Positions 20,879 to 30,293 are shown, counted from the stretch's first letter. The stretch: DNA of 64,000 nt from Paenibacillus stellifer (GCF_000758685.1 NZ_CP009286.1:4926001-4990000), one strand, 5' to 3'. Numbers and translations: made by a program. The notes: generated by a model from the sequence alone, not told the origin.

Positions 20879-22105
20879 TCACCGGCATCCCCGGAAGGTC
20901 CGGCGCAGGTCTTCTACCCACAGCTCCGGAATTTCCCACGGGATGAAATGCCCGCCCTCTTCATGGGCAGTGATGTTGACAGGGTTATACCAGGATGCCC
21001 GTTCACTGTCCAGAAAGTTCTGTACGCGGCCTTCGGTTGTAACCCCCGGCGGATTCTCGTAGCCTACAAAAGTGATGCCGGCCGGAGATTCAATAGCAGG
21101 ACGGCGCGAGTGGGAAGGCGCCCACGGGTAGCGGTTTGCGTTCGCATAGATTCGCATCGACGTTTCGATCGTATTGTTCGCCCAGAAGATCATGGCATGT
21201 GTCAGAATGTCATCCTTCGAAAAAACATTTTCGATATTCCCTTTGTTGTCGCTCCATCTCGTCCACCGTTCCAGAATCCAGGCCAGCATGCCAATCGGGG
21301 AGTCGCTTAAGCCATAGGCAAGAGTGCCAGGGTCCAGAACATGAACCGCAAGATGGGATGCAAAACGCCGGTCAAGCTCCAGTATTCCTGTCCGGATCGG
21401 ACCGGGAACCGTATCCGGGATGGGACGTCCCGCGGCGTAATCCCATGCCCGCTCCCCACTGAAGAAATCCAGCTTCAGGGCGGAGCCGATATGAATGGCA
21501 TACAGCTCATCGCTGTATTTATGCCCCAGCTGACCGGTTACGAGCGCGCCGACATCGCATCCGCCCGCCGCGTATTTTGTATGCCCGAGAACCTCCGTCA
21601 TAAGGGTGTGCCAAAGGTCGGCGATTTTCCAGAAGTTCATATCAGGACGGCCCGGAATCGGCGCCGAGAATCCGAACCCGGGCAGGGACGGCACGATAAC
21701 GTCGAAGGCATCGGCTGGATCTCCCCCGAATGCGGCAGGGTCCGCCAGCGGATCGATAACCTTGGACCAGTGCCAGAACGTCCAGGGCCAGCCATGGGAC
21801 AGGATCAGGGGAATCGGACTCGATCCCGTGCCCGGCTTGCGCATGAAATGCACGGGAACGCCGTCAATGTTCACTCGGTAATGCTCATAGGCGTTAATAG
21901 CCCTCTCGGCCTTGCGCCAATCATACTTGTGAATCCAATAATCGGCCAGTTCCTGCAGATAGCTCCGTTTCACGCCATAGAACCCGTCTTCGTTCCCGGC
22001 ATCGAGCGGCCATCTGGTGGCCCGCAGGCGATGCTTCAGATCGTCAAGCACTTCATCCGGTACGTGAATGGAGTAAGGCTCCAGCACATAAGAGGCTGCT
22101 GTCAT
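20879..22105 (-). CDS. Epoxide hydrolase-like alpha/beta hydrolase
   Basis: 408-residue alpha/beta hydrolase with the epoxide-hydrolase N-terminal region (IHVPDEVLDDLKHRLRATRWP). The oxyanion HGWPWTFWHW, the nucleophile elbow AAGGCDVGALVTGQLG with the Asp nucleophile (near residue 178), the lid Tyr region and the late His in EEGGHFIPWEIPE complete a microsomal-type epoxide hydrolase set. Probable reaction: hydrolysis of an epoxide to a diol; substrate unknown. It lies 58 bases downstream of a MarR gene on the same strand, so it is probably under that repressor. Confidence 0.88.
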   Translation of the reverse strand: MTAASYVLEPYSIHVPDEVLDDLKHRLRATRWPLDAGNEDGFYGVKRSYLQELADYWIHKYDWRKAERAINAYEHYRVNIDGVPVHFMRKPGTGSSPIPLILSHGWPWTFWHWSKVIDPLADPAAFGGDPADAFDVIVPSLPGFGFSAPIPGRPDMNFWKIADLWHTLMTEVLGHTKYAAGGCDVGALVTGQLGHKYSDELYAIHIGSALKLDFFSGERAWDYAAGRPIPDTVPGPIRTGILELDRRFASHLAVHVLDPGTLAYGLSDSPIGMLAWILERWTRWSDNKGNIENVFSKDDILTHAMIFWANNTIETSMRIYANANRYPWAPSHSRRPAIESPAGITFVGYENPPGVTTEGRVQNFLDSERASWYNPVNITAHEEGGHFIPWEIPELWVEDLRRTFRGCR

Positions 22106-22163
22106 TAGGTTCCCTCCCTATTATGAAGTCCGCCAAATCAGACAGCCCCGGCCATAATTCGGG

Positions 22164-22610
22164 CTAGGATTCTTTTCCCAGCCTGGCGAGCCGCCGCATT
22201 GCAGGAATCGCGGATGAAATGGCCTGCCGTTCCTCCGGAGTGAGTCCTTCCATAAAGGACGAAAGCTGCACGATTCTGTCATTTCGCCGGGAATCAATAA
22301 CTTCTCTGCCCGCATCGGTAATATGCACCTGAACCACACGTCCGTCCTTCGGATCGGACCGCCGCTCCACTAGTCCGTCCCGTTCAAGCCGGGTCACGAG
22401 TTGGGTAATGCCCGACTGGGTCACCTGCTCCGTTGCGGTAAGCTCGGTCAGCCGCATCGGGCTCTTGAGGGTCAGCGTGTGCAGGACGGACAGCGTGGTG
22501 AAGCTGTATTTTTGAATGGATGGCAGACGAATCATGATCCTGGTCAGGTCTTCCAGCACTAGTGCGAAATCGGCGGCATTGTAATTGTGGGAATCGGATT
22601 TAGTATTCAT
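22164..22610 (-). CDS. MarR-family transcriptional regulator
   Basis: 148-residue winged-helix regulator: dimer helix at the N-terminus (DFALVLEDLTRIMIRLP), recognition helix in QSGITQLVTRLERDGLVER (near residues 84-102), and the wing with RSDPKDGRVVQVHITDAG. It is upstream of the epoxide hydrolase gene and probably represses both. There is no ribosome binding site before the ATG: a TATAAT box ends six bases upstream, so the transcript may be leaderless. Confidence 0.88.
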   Translation of the reverse strand: MNTKSDSHNYNAADFALVLEDLTRIMIRLPSIQKYSFTTLSVLHTLTLKSPMRLTELTATEQVTQSGITQLVTRLERDGLVERRSDPKDGRVVQVHITDAGREVIDSRRNDRIVQLSSFMEGLTPEERQAISSAIPAMRRLARLGKES

Positions 22611-22616
22611 GCCGAC

Positions 22617-22642
22617 ATTATATCACAAACTTATATAAGTTT
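22617..22642 (-). promoter_or_regulatory. MarR promoter with palindromic operator
   Basis: The -10 box TATAAT occupies 22617-22622 (minus strand). Just upstream, 22627-22642, is a perfect 16-bp palindrome AAACTTATATAAGTTT. It lies in the -10/-35 spacer, where MarR dimers commonly bind. Transcription should begin at or next to the ATG of the MarR gene. Confidence 0.65.
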
Positions 22643-22810
22643 CTAATATAAAATACTGCTATGGGACCCGGGGGGCCTCTGCCTCCCTCACTCTTCTTCG
22701 CTTTCACTCTTGCCAGGTTAATTTAGCTGCTTAATTGTTCGTACTTGACTCTATTGCTAGACTCCATTGCATGATCTGCATGATTTGACTCTCGGCACTT
22801 CACTGCGTCA

Positions 22811-23521
22811 TTACTTCACTTTCGCAACACTAGCCGCGATCTCTTCCAGCTGCGTCTTGCTGACGGATTGATCGGTTGAACTCAAGGTTACGAACCGGTC
22901 ATCCAGCTTGAAGGTCAGCATCGGTGTGTCGCTAGGCGTGTACCATTTACCCTTCAGCCCGTTTTTCAGCGTAACCGAAGTACCGTCGTATTCATAGGAG
23001 TAGTCTCTCGGAGAAACACTGACCCGCATGTGAGTGAACAGCAGGCTTACACCGTCATCCGAAGCTGCTGCCTGCTTGAAGGCGTCGCCCTGAACCATTT
23101 TCATAGGGGCATATGCTGATTCAAATCCCTGAAACTTGGCAAACTCCGCCTTGATGGCCTGAAGCTGCGACTTGCTGTAGCTGACTGTGGAATAGCCTGC
23201 GGTATTCCCGGCTGGGGCTTCTCCCTTGGAACCAACGGTCACCGTATGCGTCTTGGCATCAAACTGCACCTGAACCTTCAGCGCATCTGCAAAAGCCCGG
23301 AGCGGCACATACTGCATATTCTGATAGTTAATCGGTGCCAGCTTCGTTCCTTTCGAGTCCGTCGGAGTAAAAGCTGCCCCATTTACCGTAATGGTAGTCT
23401 GGCGATCGAGATAGGCCGAAATTTTCTGCAAATTCGTGCCCGCGTACACGCCCGCCGCTCCCGAGAGGGTCATGCCCATCACCATCAAAGCTGCTACCGA
23501 TTTCTTCATTTTCTTATTCAT
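22811..23521 (-). CDS. Secreted stalk-domain (copper amine oxidase N-terminal-like) protein
   Basis: 236 residues with a signal peptide (KKSVAALMVMGMTLSGAAGVYA, read in two parts) and then one copy of the copper-amine-oxidase N-terminal-like domain: ITVNGAAFTPTDS, MQYVPLRAFADALKVQVQFDAKTHTVTVG. The remaining 130 residues (KSQLQAIKAEFAKFQGFESA onwards) are not recognised. It is exported and probably cell-wall associated. It follows the lipoprotein gene by 45 bases and is likely in the same transcript. Confidence 0.8.
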   Translation of the reverse strand: MNKKMKKSVAALMVMGMTLSGAAGVYAGTNLQKISAYLDRQTTITVNGAAFTPTDSKGTKLAPINYQNMQYVPLRAFADALKVQVQFDAKTHTVTVGSKGEAPAGNTAGYSTVSYSKSQLQAIKAEFAKFQGFESAYAPMKMVQGDAFKQAAASDDGVSLLFTHMRVSVSPRDYSYEYDGTSVTLKNGLKGKWYTPSDTPMLTFKLDDRFVTLSSTDQSVSKTQLEEIAASVAKVK

Positions 23522-23566
23522 TTGTATATTCCTCCCAGGTTGTTCTTGATTGATATCTTGTTCTTC

Positions 23567-24748
23567 TTACTTAAAATCGATGATCTCCGTAACCGGCAGG
23601 CTCTGATCTCCCGAGAACGTAACGCCAAGCCGTGTGCCGGAAGGATTCCAGCTAAGCGGATAGGTCGGATAATAGCCCGGTCCCACCAGCGATACTTTGC
23701 CTGAAGCTGTGTCAAGGACATACACGCCGTTCATTCCGCTGGTCTCCTCCGTATATACGGCGAATGCCAGCTTGGAGGAATCCGGCGACCAGGCGGTATA
23801 CGTAACGGTGTCGCCTTTGGCCATCAGGGTGCCCTTCGGGCTTCCGGCGGGATCAAAGAGCCGCAGCTCGGTTCCGGACAACCCCGTCGAGGTCCGTAAA
23901 GTGACAGCGATCCACTTCCGGTCAGGCGATATATCGAAGCGGTCTACTTGTTTCAGCAATGAGACCGGCTTCGTCTCTTTGGGATCGAATGATTTCAGTG
24001 TCCGGTTGTTGTCGGTGTAATAGATCCGTCCCTGCGCCGCTCCGAATTGCCCGAACGCCTCGACCTCCAGATCGTTCAGCTGCAGCGTGGAGACCGTGCC
24101 GTCTGTCTGGATGGAAAGAAGCTCTCCCCGGCCTTCCTTGGAACCCGGCGCCAAAATATAAGTATCGTTGTCCATCCAGCTTCCCGTCTCCAGATACGTC
24201 GGCCCTTTGATTTCCCTCTTCTCGCCGGTTTGCCGGTTCTTGATCCAGTTGCGGGCCGTGTACTTGTCCTGCCACTCCTGGATAAAGCTGAATGCTCCGT
24301 CCGGGGAAATTTCCTCCTTGGCCACTCTCCCGGCGGCAGTCTCTTCGTTCTTGCCCTCGCCGGATTTAACTCCCGTGGTCACATCATAGGTGGAGGACAG
24401 ATAGGCGAATTCCGGCTCTTGTGTCTCCGTACCGGGCTTGACCAGTTCCGTGGTCGTAATCTGGACGAGATCGTCCGACTTCCAATGGTCGAGGGAGACG
24501 CTTTCGAGCCGGTGAATGCGCGCAATCGCGATATCCTGGCTGGCCTGGTCGGCAGGTCCCTTCACTATGGTCAGCTTCCGGCCGTCGCCGGACGCAGCTC
24601 CCGATCCGGCGCTGGCTGTGGCTTGGCTGCCGTTATCTGAATGGACCGGCGTTACCTTCGCGCCGGAGGGCTGGCACGCGGTTAGTCCGGCGACCAGCGC
24701 GGAGGCGGCGATCAGCTTCATGATTATTCTTTGGCTTCTTGTGTTCAT
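23567..24748 (-). CDS. Lipoprotein with TolB-like beta-propeller repeats
   Basis: 393-residue lipoprotein: signal with lipobox AGLTAC (Cys near 25), a Ser/Gly/Ala linker, then a propeller with repeated blade motifs such as FDISPDRKWIAVTLRTS, YTAWSPDSSKLAFAVYTEE and YPLSWNPSGTRLGVTFSGD. PD40/TolB-type propellers usually bind proteins or peptides. The gene follows a sensor kinase gene, but a terminator lies between. Its role could be in sensing for that kinase, which is only an inference from proximity. Confidence 0.78.
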   Translation of the reverse strand: MNTRSQRIIMKLIAASALVAGLTACQPSGAKVTPVHSDNGSQATASAGSGAASGDGRKLTIVKGPADQASQDIAIARIHRLESVSLDHWKSDDLVQITTTELVKPGTETQEPEFAYLSSTYDVTTGVKSGEGKNEETAAGRVAKEEISPDGAFSFIQEWQDKYTARNWIKNRQTGEKREIKGPTYLETGSWMDNDTYILAPGSKEGRGELLSIQTDGTVSTLQLNDLEVEAFGQFGAAQGRIYYTDNNRTLKSFDPKETKPVSLLKQVDRFDISPDRKWIAVTLRTSTGLSGTELRLFDPAGSPKGTLMAKGDTVTYTAWSPDSSKLAFAVYTEETSGMNGVYVLDTASGKVSLVGPGYYPTYPLSWNPSGTRLGVTFSGDQSLPVTEIIDFK

Positions 24749-24869
24749 TACAGGTCCCTCCTAATGCAGTAGTTGTTCAAGCTGCTTCCCTGTTCGAATT
24801 CAGTATAGAGCCGCAATATCTCCAATACATATCCGGCTTGTATCTAACTTGTAAACAAATGTATGCCAA

Positions 24870-24901
24870 AAGCCCAGGCTGCCGTATACAGTCCTGGGCT
24901 T
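24870..24901 (-). terminator. Intrinsic terminator after the sensor kinase gene
   Basis: AAGCCCAGG/CCTGGGCTT stem around a 14-nt loop; on the minus strand it is followed by TTTTGG. It begins just past the kinase stop codon. Confidence 0.75.
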
Positions 24902-24903
24902 GC

Positions 24904-26469
24904 TTAATGCTCGGGGTCATCTTCCCGGACCTCTTCCGCACCGGGCTTTCCCTGCCGTACATCCCTCTTCCCCTGCTGCGCATCCGGCTTCCCGGCGGGA
25001 AGCGTAAGGACAAATCTGGAGCCTTCCGTGCCCGTCTCGGCCAGGTATACGCTCCCGTTCTGCTTGTCGGCCAGGCTGCGAACCAGGGGCAGCCCCAGCC
25101 CCGAACCGCCCGTCTCCCGTGATCTGTCGGCGCTCACCGTATAGAAAGGATCGAAAATCCGCTCCTTCGCCGAATCCGGAATGCCGATTCCCGTATCGGT
25201 CACCTCAATCTTCATTCGGGTCTCCCCTTCCAGACCGTCCTCCAGCATATTGGAGACCGTAACCGAGCCGCCGGGTCTGTTGTATTTGACCGCATTATCC
25301 AGCAGGTTCAGCAGCATATGCATCATATGCTCCGGGTCCGCCCAGACCGTTCCCTCGGTCAGCCGGGAAATCAGGCTGATCCGCCGGCTGGCCGCTTTTC
25401 CCTCCAGCCGGCTCACCGCCTCCTCAAGCAGCGGCTTAAGCTGCACCGTCTCCGCATGGGTTTCGAAGTCGTAAATATCCATCGCGGAGAGCTGCAGCGC
25501 CTTCTCGACAAGCCCGTACAGCCGTTCCGCATCCCTGCGGATCTGCATCCGGGCTTCGCCGAGCAGCGCCGGGTCGTCCTGATACATCTCCAGCAGATCG
25601 GCGTATGCCATAATGGAGGTCAGCGGTGTCTTCAGCTCATGGCTGATGTTGCCGATGAACTGCTTCTGCTGCTGCTCCAGCTCCTGGAGCCTGACGATGG
25701 CCGCCAGCAGCTTCTGCTTCTCATCCGTCAGCAGATTGACCGAAGACTCCACGCTTCCGCTCATTTCATAGATGCCCTGCGCCAGCTCGCCAAGCTCGTC
25801 CCGGCGGCGCACCGTCGGTTCCTTCAAATACCGGCCCTGCCCGATCCGCCGGGCGGCCTCGTTCAGCCTTCCGATCACGTTCACCTGGCGCCAGACGTAG
25901 AGATACCCGAGGAGAAAGCCGGATGCCAGCACCGCGGCTCCGATTCCGAGGAACAGGTTCTGGATTCGCCTGTAGAATGCATGCTGCTCCGCCAGGGAAG
26001 CGTGAAACTGCAGCGTTCCCAGAAACTGATCCGCATTATACAGCGGAGCCAGATACAGAATCTGATCGCCTTCCGTAATATAGACGGATTGCTTATTGGA
26101 GGTGTAAGCCAGAGCATCCTTAACGTCGGCCTGCGGCTGGAACGGAAGCGAGGTTCCGGCAAAGGCGCCCTCCGCGTCATACAGCGTCACGGCCATCCCG
26201 CTCTGCTCGCTCAAGTCCACCGCGAGCTTCTGCCCGTTCCGCTCCATGAAAGCCGCCGGCTCCACAGGCTCGCCGGTCAGAAATTGCTGCCGCACCCGCA
26301 GATTGGCGGCATCGGCCTGATGGGCGAAGGACTGTTCGAGGCGGCTTTGCTGGTCATCCCGTATGCCAGCCAGCACCAGCACACTGAGCAGGACCAGTAC
26401 AAAAGCAAGGAGCAGGGCGAGCAGCAGCGCCAGCTTCCCTTTTAATCCGATGCGAAACATTCTCTTCAT
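24904..26469 (-). CDS. Sensor histidine kinase, HisKA type
   Basis: 521-residue membrane kinase. Membrane segment 1 (LALLLALLLAFVLVLLSVLV, near 10-29) and segment 2 (LGIGAAVLASGFLLGYLYVW, near 172) flank an extracellular sensor domain. A HAMP segment, the phospho-acceptor His in FIGNISHELKTPLTSIMAY (near residue 274) and HATPase boxes (LLNLLDNAVKYNRPGG; GIGIPDSAKERIFDPFY; GGSGLGLPLVRSL) follow. The Gln/Asp/Lys-rich end KPDAQQGKRDVRQGKPGAEE contains a repeated short unit. The gene overlaps its response regulator by four bases. Confidence 0.93.
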   Translation of the reverse strand: MKRMFRIGLKGKLALLLALLLAFVLVLLSVLVLAGIRDDQQSRLEQSFAHQADAANLRVRQQFLTGEPVEPAAFMERNGQKLAVDLSEQSGMAVTLYDAEGAFAGTSLPFQPQADVKDALAYTSNKQSVYITEGDQILYLAPLYNADQFLGTLQFHASLAEQHAFYRRIQNLFLGIGAAVLASGFLLGYLYVWRQVNVIGRLNEAARRIGQGRYLKEPTVRRRDELGELAQGIYEMSGSVESSVNLLTDEKQKLLAAIVRLQELEQQQKQFIGNISHELKTPLTSIMAYADLLEMYQDDPALLGEARMQIRRDAERLYGLVEKALQLSAMDIYDFETHAETVQLKPLLEEAVSRLEGKAASRRISLISRLTEGTVWADPEHMMHMLLNLLDNAVKYNRPGGSVTVSNMLEDGLEGETRMKIEVTDTGIGIPDSAKERIFDPFYTVSADRSRETGGSGLGLPLVRSLADKQNGSVYLAETGTEGSRFVLTLPAGKPDAQQGKRDVRQGKPGAEEVREDDPEH

Positions 26470-27158
26470 GTCTGCTTCCTTGTGGCCTTATAGCCGATCC
26501 CGTACACCGTCTGAATCAAACCCTGCATGTCCCCGAGCTTCTTGCGCAGCCGCTGCACATGAATATCCACCGTACGGGTCCCGCCCGCAAAGTCGATATC
26601 CCATACCTGATCCAGCAGCGCCTCCCGGGAATAGACACGCTCAGGATTTCGTACGAGCAGCGCCAGCAGATCGAACTCCTTGGGCGTCAGCTCCAGCGCT
26701 TCTCCATGCAGCAGGACCGTCCGGCTGTAATTTTCTATCGTTAAATCGCCCGCCTGAAGCACGTCCTCTGCAGGCGCAGGTGCGGCTGTTTCCGCTCCCC
26801 GCCGGCGGGACAGCGCCTTGACCCGGGCCATAATTTCACGCATATCGAAGGGCTTGGTCATGTAATCATCGGCTCCAAGCTCAAGCCCCAGCACCTTGTC
26901 CACAATATCGTCCTTGACCGTCAGCAGCAGAATGGCCGGCTTGCGCTCCCTGCCTTCCAGCCTGCGGCATACCTCGTACCCATTCAGTTTGGGCATCATG
27001 ACATCAAGCACCATAACATCCGGCTGAAAAGACTCCACCCGCTCCAGCGCCTCCTCGCCGTTGCCCGCCGTTTGCACGGTATAGCCCTCTCTCTGAAGCG
27101 CATAGGACACCGCCCCTGCGATGCTGGCTTCGTCGTCGACGACAAGCACTTTTACCAT
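26466..27158 (-). CDS. OmpR/PhoB-family response regulator
   Basis: 230 residues: receiver domain (KVLVVDDEASIAGAVSYAL; phospho-Asp in VMVLDVMMPKLNGYEV near residue 52; Lys in DDYMTKPFDMREI) and a C-terminal winged helix (LELTPKEFDLLALLVRNPERVYSRE, read in pieces; TVDIHVQRLRKKLGD). It is translationally coupled to the kinase (ATGA overlap). The target genes are unknown; the lipoprotein and stalk-domain genes just downstream are candidates. Confidence 0.94.
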   Translation of the reverse strand: MVKVLVVDDEASIAGAVSYALQREGYTVQTAGNGEEALERVESFQPDVMVLDVMMPKLNGYEVCRRLEGRERKPAILLLTVKDDIVDKVLGLELGADDYMTKPFDMREIMARVKALSRRRGAETAAPAPAEDVLQAGDLTIENYSRTVLLHGEALELTPKEFDLLALLVRNPERVYSREALLDQVWDIDFAGGTRTVDIHVQRLRKKLGDMQGLIQTVYGIGYKATRKQT

Positions 27159-27320
27159 CAGTCTCCGGCCCCTTTGTTCATTATTGCCTTATACCCGGCT
27201 GCACCTTAACCCTAGTGGATGGATGAAGGTCTGTCAATCGGGCCGCTTGGTCCAAGGTTATCCTGATTTACGAAAGCTATACAGAACGGCTGGGGGCGAT
27301 CCGGATATCCGCATGTAAAA

Positions 27321-27347
27321 AAGAACAACCCGGCGCGGGTTGTTCTT
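27321..27347 (-). terminator. Intrinsic terminator after the enoate reductase-like gene
   Basis: Perfect 11-bp stem AAGAACAACCC/GGGTTGTTCTT with a 5-nt loop; on the minus strand the 3' arm continues into TTTTTT. It lies 56 bases after the stop codon. Confidence 0.85.
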
Positions 27348-27402
27348 CACTTCACTTCACTCCATTTCACTTCACTTCTCTTCGCTTTCAGCAGCGTGCC
27401 TG

Positions 27403-29340
27403 TTAAATGACTCTCGCAACTTCATGAGCTTCAGCAACGGCATTCAAAGCTCTGCGGGCACGCAGCGCATCTCCGATTACATGGCATGGAATATGGTGGT
27501 CTTCACAGTACGCATTGATGGTCTCAAAATTACGCGATCTCGCACCGATGGCTACCACGACGGAATCGCATGGATACTCTGCAATCTGTCCCTTGCTCTC
27601 GATAACTACCCCATGCTCCTTGATCTCCACGCATTTGGCATCTGTCAGTATTTGTGCGCCGGAAGCGTTCAGATTCTCCATTACACAGATCGAGCGCAAA
27701 TCCCCCAAATCCTTGGCTACCCGATCCAGCATTTCGACTACAGTTATTTCCGAAGCCTTACCATGCAAATATTCCGCGACCTCCAGGCCTACAAGCCCGC
27801 CTCCGATAATGATCACTTTGCCCGACACTTCCGACTTGCCGGCAAGCACGTCATGGGAATTCGTGACCAGCGGCAGATGACCGCCGGGGACCTTCAGCTC
27901 CATCGGGGCGGCGCCTACCGCGACAATCACTTCATCCGGCTGCAGCTCTTCCAGCACAGAGGCGGTGACAGGCGTTCCAAGTCTTACCTCGATCCCTGCT
28001 CTGACCACCTGTTCCCCACGGGACAAGGCCGCCTCTTTCATCTCTTCTTTTCTCGGAGCCTCGCCGGCAAGCGCGAACTGTCCGCCGAGCGTCGCCCCGG
28101 CTTCGCATACAATGGGATGATGACCTCTGTGTTTCAGGATCATGGCTGCTTCCAGACCGGCGATTCCGCCTCCTGCAACGACGACCTTCTTCGGATGATC
28201 CGTTGCCGATAACCGATATTTCGCTTCTCTTCCCAGTGCCGGATTTCTCAAGCAGGTAATGAAGGGCATCTCGCTTGATACAAATCCGTCATAACAGCCC
28301 TGATTGCATGCGACGCACTGGACGATATCTTCCGTCTGTCCCGCCTGGGCCTTGTTGCAGAACTCGGGGTCCGCGAGCTGGGCGCGGCCGATGACGACCA
28401 TATCCGCCTTGCCATCAGCCAGAATCTCTTCGGCCTGGGCCGGGGCGTTGATCCGTCCCACCGCCACGGTCAGCATTCCAGTCTCCTTCCGGATTCTGGA
28501 GGCGTTGTCAACATTGAAGCCTCTCGGAAGGTCGATCGGTGGAACCTCGTACTTGATGGCCGCGGAGGAGAAGTTGCCGCGCGACACGTCCAGCACATCT
28601 ACTCCGGCATCCTTGGCCATGCCGCAGAACTCGATCACTTCCTCTATGGTCAAGCCGCCCTCCAAATAATCGTCATGCGCGTCAATTCGCATAAAGAGCG
28701 GCATTTCATCCGGAATATTACGGCGTATAGCCTCGATACATTCGATGAGGAAACGGGCCCGGTTCTTCAAATCTCCGCCGTATTCATCCGTTCTGCGGTT
28801 GAAGAAAGGACTTAGAAAGGAATGAGGCGTGTAATTATGGCCGGCATGAAATTCAATGGTGTCAAATCCCGCTTCCACCGCCCGTTTGGCGCCCTCCCCG
28901 AATGCCTTAGCCGCTTCTTTCAGCGTAGAAATCTCCGCTCCGGGAATCGTATGCTCTGTTCCCTGGACGGGTACGGGACTTGGAATAATAATCATCTGCT
29001 CGGGGTCGCTGGCCACCGCCAGTCCTCCAAGCCATAGCTGAATCCCCGCTTTGCCTCCCGCTTCGTGAATCGCATCCGTAAGCCGCTTTAGTCCGGGAAT
29101 ATATTTGTCATCGGAAATGGCAAGGAAGTTCTTGGGGGAAGCAGGTCCATAAACGGAGCATACCTCGGTAAAATTCAATCCGCAGCCTCCCTCGGCCCGG
29201 GCTGTCTGATAATCAATGAGCTGCTGTGTGACGTAACGATCCTCGCTAGGCATCTTTGTTCCCATTGCGGGAAGTATAACCCGGTTCTTCAACTCCAAAC
29301 CTCTGATCCGAATAGGGCTGAACAAAGTAGTAAACGCCAT
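27403..29340 (-). CDS. NADH:flavin oxidoreductase, 2,4-dienoyl-CoA/enoate reductase-like
   Basis: 645-residue three-domain flavoenzyme. An Old Yellow Enzyme FMN barrel (FSPIRIRGLELKNRVILPAM; HAGHNYTPHSFLSPFFNRR with catalytic residues) is followed by the Fe-S loop with Cys spacing CVACNQGC and a fourth Cys in ITCLRNP, then FAD/NAD domains (VVVAGGGIAGLEAAMIL and KVIIIGGGLVGLEVAEYL). It reduces an activated C=C bond with NADH or NADPH; relatives include FadH and BaiCD. The start at ATG 29340 has GGAGGAG seven bases before it. A TetR gene lies immediately upstream on the same strand. Confidence 0.9.
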   Translation of the reverse strand: MAFTTLFSPIRIRGLELKNRVILPAMGTKMPSEDRYVTQQLIDYQTARAEGGCGLNFTEVCSVYGPASPKNFLAISDDKYIPGLKRLTDAIHEAGGKAGIQLWLGGLAVASDPEQMIIIPSPVPVQGTEHTIPGAEISTLKEAAKAFGEGAKRAVEAGFDTIEFHAGHNYTPHSFLSPFFNRRTDEYGGDLKNRARFLIECIEAIRRNIPDEMPLFMRIDAHDDYLEGGLTIEEVIEFCGMAKDAGVDVLDVSRGNFSSAAIKYEVPPIDLPRGFNVDNASRIRKETGMLTVAVGRINAPAQAEEILADGKADMVVIGRAQLADPEFCNKAQAGQTEDIVQCVACNQGCYDGFVSSEMPFITCLRNPALGREAKYRLSATDHPKKVVVAGGGIAGLEAAMILKHRGHHPIVCEAGATLGGQFALAGEAPRKEEMKEAALSRGEQVVRAGIEVRLGTPVTASVLEELQPDEVIVAVGAAPMELKVPGGHLPLVTNSHDVLAGKSEVSGKVIIIGGGLVGLEVAEYLHGKASEITVVEMLDRVAKDLGDLRSICVMENLNASGAQILTDAKCVEIKEHGVVIESKGQIAEYPCDSVVVAIGARSRNFETINAYCEDHHIPCHVIGDALRARRALNAVAEAHEVARVI

Positions 29341-29438
29341 ATGAATTCTCCTCCGCGTTATCGCGTTATTTTGCCATGCAAGCACGAAGATTGTTCATTA
29401 ATTCACAAATCAACCCTCACCGGCTTGCCTGTACGATA

Positions 29439-29493
29439 ACTATATCGGAGAACCAAAATTAAAACAATATGTTTGAAACATAATGTTTGAACA
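29439..29493 (-). promoter_or_regulatory. Promoter and palindromic operator of the enoate reductase-like gene
   Basis: TATAGT (-10, 29439-29444) and TTGTTT (-35, 29462-29467) are 17 bases apart. Just upstream of the -35 is a palindrome TGTTTGAAACA (29470-29480), followed by a partial second copy TGTTTGAACA (29484-29493). This is a plausible binding site for the neighbouring TetR protein. Confidence 0.55.
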
Positions 29494-29519
29494 ATTCAGC
29501 AACTTAAGGTCTTAAGGAA

Positions 29520-30104
29520 TTAAACCGACTGCAAAGCTCTAATCAGCAGTTTAAGATACTCCATTCTTGCCTCTTTCTGCATTAAGAACGTGCTGTCCAT
29601 TTCGGCAATTCCTTCATATTCCGTGGGGTAATTGATGGATGAGGTGAACATTAGGTACTTGTAATTATGGCTGGTCTCATCACCCGTTATAAGATTCCGC
29701 AGCAATTGCTTCAGGCGCTCCCCGATTTCCGCAGATAGCCTGATAATTCTCCCGGAGGTCGCATCCTCCCCGGCTATTTTCATCGAATGCGCATGGATGA
29801 CCATATTGCCGGGAAAACGCAATGAATACTCCATAATCTCATTGGCGGCCAACAGCAGCTTCTCTTCATCGCCGTATTCTTCGCTCTTCAATATGTCCAG
29901 CACGGTCATGGTGTTCTCAATGTAGAACTCTTTAACCAGCCTCACCATCTCGTCCTTTGTCCGAAAATAGTAATTAATGGCGCCCACATTCACGTTCGCT
30001 TCCTTCGCTATAGCTCGAATGGAGATATCGCAAGATTTCTTTTTTCCCATTAAATATAAGGCCCGGTCCAGGATGTGTTCCTCAATATTGTTAAGCTCTC
30101 TCAT
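29520..30104 (-). CDS. TetR-family transcriptional regulator
   Basis: 194 residues. The N-terminal helix-turn-helix reads DISIRAIAKEANVNVGAINYYFRTKDEM (near residues 24-51, in pieces), a standard TetR domain; the C-terminal ligand domain is unlike the ones I can name. It is 179 bases upstream of the enoate reductase-like gene and on the same strand, so the pair is probably a local regulatory unit. Ribosome binding site GAGGTGG. Confidence 0.88.
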   Translation of the reverse strand: MRELNNIEEHILDRALYLMGKKKSCDISIRAIAKEANVNVGAINYYFRTKDEMVRLVKEFYIENTMTVLDILKSEEYGDEEKLLLAANEIMEYSLRFPGNMVIHAHSMKIAGEDATSGRIIRLSAEIGERLKQLLRNLITGDETSHNYKYLMFTSSINYPTEYEGIAEMDSTFLMQKEARMEYLKLLIRALQSV

Positions 30105-30212
30105 ATGCCACCTCTAACTTGTTAATCTGTAAACAATGTATTAGAAAATGGCGGATTGCGCAAACCCTTTCCTGAACTGCAGCGCTGTATACAGTCCCTA
30201 GGCAAAACAAAA

Positions 30213-30249
30213 CCTCCCGGCTAGGCCTGTTGAAAGCCCTCGGGAGGTT
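30213..30249 (-). terminator. Intrinsic terminator after bshB2
   Basis: Stem AACCTCCCG/CGGGAGGTT around a 19-nt spacer; the minus-strand tail is TTGTTTTG. It lies 45 bases past the bshB2 stop codon. Confidence 0.72.
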
Positions 30250-30293
30250 ATGGAGCACTAATCAGGCAATTACCGCTTCCTGCTGCTCATTGT

